Made by a program: the position numbers and the translations under genes. A DNA stretch of 29,443 nt from Zygnema cylindricum (taxonomy: Eukaryota; Streptophyta; Zygnematophyceae; Zygnematales; Zygnemataceae), in the NCBI GenBank assembly GCA_037447655.1, contig JBBHKE010001188.1, positions 1 to 29,443 on the forward strand, written 5' to 3'. Every line of letters starts with the position of its first letter. Positions within the stretch are counted from its first letter, which is position 1. The notes under the pieces were generated by a model that saw nothing but the letters and a program-made list of their open reading frames with translations, had not been told where the DNA came from and made no database searches. Of this stretch, positions 26,874 through 29,443 are shown piece after piece.

Positions 26874-27739
26874 TACACTGTCAACGCTATTAGAGTATAT
26901 AACGCCAATTCGGTGCCCTTTAAAAAAAAAAAAAACCCGAAATACAATCCATAATTATATATTTTTCCATTATTCTAATTAGGGTTTTTTTTTTCAATTA
27001 GCGCTAATAATGGCAGTACACTGCGATGGAAATAGTGTGGCGTACGGACATGAAATTTCCGTACGAAATGGTACTTTTTGAATTACAAAGGCATAAAAAA
27101 GACACTTAACATTATTGTGCACACATGTGAATGTGCACTGGAAGAAAGAGATGCAAACTCGTCGACAAAAATCACGTTCTCATATGTTCGTCCGTCGACC
27201 GTGTGAACATCGCGACGGCGTATGAATTGTCAGATTTTGTACAAATACACATATTACTGTAGATATTGAAAGGGAAAGTATTTATTATTCATGACAACCC
27301 AAATTACTGTTAAGGATTAATTAGTATATATATTTTTTTTCAAAAAAAAATAATTCCCGATTAGTGTTAATAACACTATTTTTTTTTACGCTATTTATTC
27401 CTTTACTCCATAGTTCGAAAGTAGGTGAAAGTAGGCCTATACAATATGCCTATTGTATGCAAAACATACAATATGACCTTAAGACCCATATTGTATTCGG
27501 ACCTATTCGGACCAATTAAAACATTCGGACCAAAAATTGGACCAATTAAAACATTTAGACAAAAAAAAAAATTCACCGTAAGATTCGGACGATCGGACGG
27601 TCGCTGATAAAAGAAGCGATCTAAGAAGATCACATGAAAAGCCCATAACACAACTTACGATAAAGGCGCTGACCAAAGGCCTACCATAAAAACGCCTACT
27701 TTTGAACTATGCTTTACTGTAATAGCGATTGACGGTGTA
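26874..27739. mobile_element. Family 1 TA-flanked element, copy D, carrying a nested hAT-like element
   Basis: The left end is TACACTGTCAACGCTATTAG. The right end, reverse-complemented, is TACACCGTCAATCGCTATTA, so termini pair with a few differences. The interior shares modules with copy C: ATAGTGTGG-GTACGGAC, GTCCGTCGAC, GTGTGAACAT and CAGATTTTGTAC. Removing the nested element at 27409-27711 leaves about 555 bases. There is no coding capacity. Confidence 0.8.
27409..27711. mobile_element. hAT-like miniature element (303 bases) nested in copy D
   Basis: The left terminus CATAGTTCGAAAGTAGG and the right terminus (reverse complement CATAGTTCAAAAGTAGG) pair with one mismatch. They are flanked by 8-base near-identical sequences, CTTTACTC (27401-27408) and CTTTACTG (27712-27719). 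An 8-base duplication and a CA-initial terminus are typical of hAT elements. Internal AGGCCT copies and GGACCAATTAAAACATT repeats are present. There is no transposase. Confidence 0.82.
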
Positions 27740-29063
27740 CTATGTCACTTACACGAAACGTACGTACTAAACACTGTACGAAATGTACCGACCACGTCAT
27801 TGTACGACCAAACTCCCCCTCTTCGCCGACTCTAAACAAAAATAAGCGCGGCAAACCACGCAGGCGTAGGGAAAGGCAAAAGAAGCGTGACAGGATTTTC
27901 CAAAGATTTTTATTGGATTTTGGTCAAATCTCATCCACGTGTCCAAAGACATACGGCTCCTGCCACGTTTTCCATCTTGGCGCGTCCAAGTGTAGCGGTT
28001 GTACGCGGCCTGTAGGGGGCGACCGTTGCCCGCGAAGACTGGTAGCGAGCTACAGTGTGTTTTAGGGTTTTTTTAGGGTCTCCTAAGGGTATTAGGGTTT
28101 TTAGACGGCCGAATGGACGGATTGCCTCGCAGATGAGGACCTACCAGAAATCGAACGGTCAATGTTTGCGCCTCGATCCTTAGGAGGATCCTGACAGAAT
28201 CTCCGGGAAAGACGTTAAATTATTCAGGAATGCTGCGACTTCAAAAAAAACAATTTCAAATTATTGATATTTTTGTCCCTACCTTTTAAACTACATCGTT
28301 TACATTAAACTAAAAATCTGAACGTGTAATGGCCGTTTAAACGTTATGAACGTTTGTTTTATTCAATTCGGAGATGATAATACAGTTAACTCTGTGAGGC
28401 GTCGTACTCCGTTAGATAATAATGCCACGTGGCACAGTAGATAACATTCTCTTGTGTGACAGGTGTCTTTCATTCCCTATTAAACGTCATGATGGAAACT
28501 CTCTCTCCTTATCGTTATTAGAAACGACAACGTAACAAAAAGCTTTTCTTGTTTTATTCCGACCAGCCCTACTGGGAATCAGAGAACGATTTTTCAGCGG
28601 AATCCTTGCAGGGTTTGTAAATGTAGGAATACGAATACGACGACTTTGCCATTGCCAGCTGTCCTCTCGCTGTCTGTCAGATCTTCTGTCAAGTGGATAC
28701 TATTTTTGAAAAAGTCGATGTGTCAGAATTTTGTGCGAGGCAACCATTCCCATGGTGCCACGCGGATCGGGTCACACAATTCAAAGTCTGAAATTTTAAT
28801 TCAGTACAATCGTACAAATGCCAAACATAATTTTTTCCGAGAACCTCCTTTACGGTCAACGAGAAATTTTATAGGAGAACTCCAAGTGTACTAAAATGCT
28901 CTAAGGACCTTCCAATCGGAATTCTTATGTGGACACGTCGACATAATTGCTTCTAAAATGGAAGCCTCGGATTGGTTTTTCCTATGATATTCTAGTCATC
29001 CTGATATCCTGACCTCCAAATCATCCGTACTGCCAGATTTGTCGGCAGAGCGTGTAGTCGCGC
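27740..29063. other. Intergenic, no gene recognised; GTAC-rich, telomere-like and G-box motifs
   Basis: 27742-27815 is GTAC-rich and resembles the intron 19 array. An ATG-started 107-codon frame (27742-28065, Lys/Arg-rich middle, several Cys) begins inside that repeat and matches nothing I know. 28060-28105 has several degenerate TTTAGGG/AGGGTTT motifs. A perfect palindrome TGCCACGTGGCA (G-box core) lies at 28423-28434 and could belong to a promoter of a gene to the right (inference). Confidence 0.5.
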
Positions 29064-29443
29064 TACACCGTGAATCGTTATTAGCGTACTGTACGCTATA
29101 TCGGCACCCCGAAATTTTGACATTGATACACGAAATACAGTGAATGAACCTAATTTATCTTTGACGTTAATTACGGTTCTAGCAAATTAGCGTCAATGGT
29201 ATGACCGTACTAGATTCATGAATATTGTGGTGTACGGAATTACTTTTTCGTACAACAGTGTACCTCGTTACCGAAATCCGTATGGTAATCGCGGTTCACT
29301 TATGTCGGTCGCATATAGAGTTGCGCTCACAAAAATAGTGGAGTCATGTTTGCATAATAAGTGTTCGCATATATTCAGACGTTCGTTTTAGTGTGTGACA
29401 GTGTGAACGGATAACATGTGCACATGCTAAAAACTGCGTATGT
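29064..29443. mobile_element. Family 1 TA-flanked element, copy F, cut by the window edge
   Basis: It starts TACACCGTGAATCGTTATTA. It then follows the same module order as copies C and D: TCGG-CACCCCGAAATTTTGAC, TATTGTGG-GTACGGA and GTGTGACAGTGTGAACGG. Only the left part is visible, so the right terminus cannot be checked. Confidence 0.75.

Noticed and set aside
27742-28065. 107-codon ATG-started frame with several Cys and a basic patch
   Set aside because: It begins inside a GTAC repeat and resembles no family I know. It was kept only as a note in the intergenic entry.

Overview
The window is nuclear DNA of an intron-rich eukaryote. Two divergently transcribed, conserved housekeeping genes fill the first 23.2 kb. 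The last 6.2 kb is repeat-rich intergenic DNA. Protein features point to the green-plant lineage: the helicase tail KMPK.AGRA and its motif wording match plant Prp2/ESP3, and the GTPase matches plant mitochondrial ERG (wording such as ERVFMISGLKGSG). Degenerate TTTAGGG-like runs near 28.07 kb fit this. I cannot name the species. All introns in the two models are GT-AG and 166 to 1860 bases long.

Minus strand, 6434 down to 425: an Era-type GTPase (ERG). Seven coding exons are visible, covering a very long N-terminal region, all G motifs and the start of the KH domain. The last exon lies beyond the left edge of the window. Plus strand, 6829 to 23235: a complete 27-exon gene for the spliceosomal DEAH-box ATPase Prp2/DHX16. 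By hand-splicing I get 1038 residues in one uninterrupted frame. The two start codons are 394 bases apart, so the genes probably share a bidirectional promoter.

The introns hold low-complexity DNA: a GTAC-rich repeat array, two long polypyrimidine tracts, two polypurine tracts, a very T-rich intron, an ATATCG palindrome array ending in A22, and several local tandem duplications. One of these duplications copies a 5' splice site in frame.

The right 6 kb contains no convincing gene. It contains a cluster of short non-autonomous DNA transposons with clear terminal inverted repeats (TIRs) and target-site duplications (TSDs). Two members of a TGA-flanked family sit head to tail, and one carries a nested TA-flanked element. 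A second TA-flanked element carries a nested hAT-like element. A further TA-flanked element runs off the right edge. The same TA-flanked family also has a complete 200-base copy in ERG intron 1 and a solitary end in the shared promoter. I found no evidence of a new multi-gene system. The unusual content is the repeat biology and a few splice-site features.
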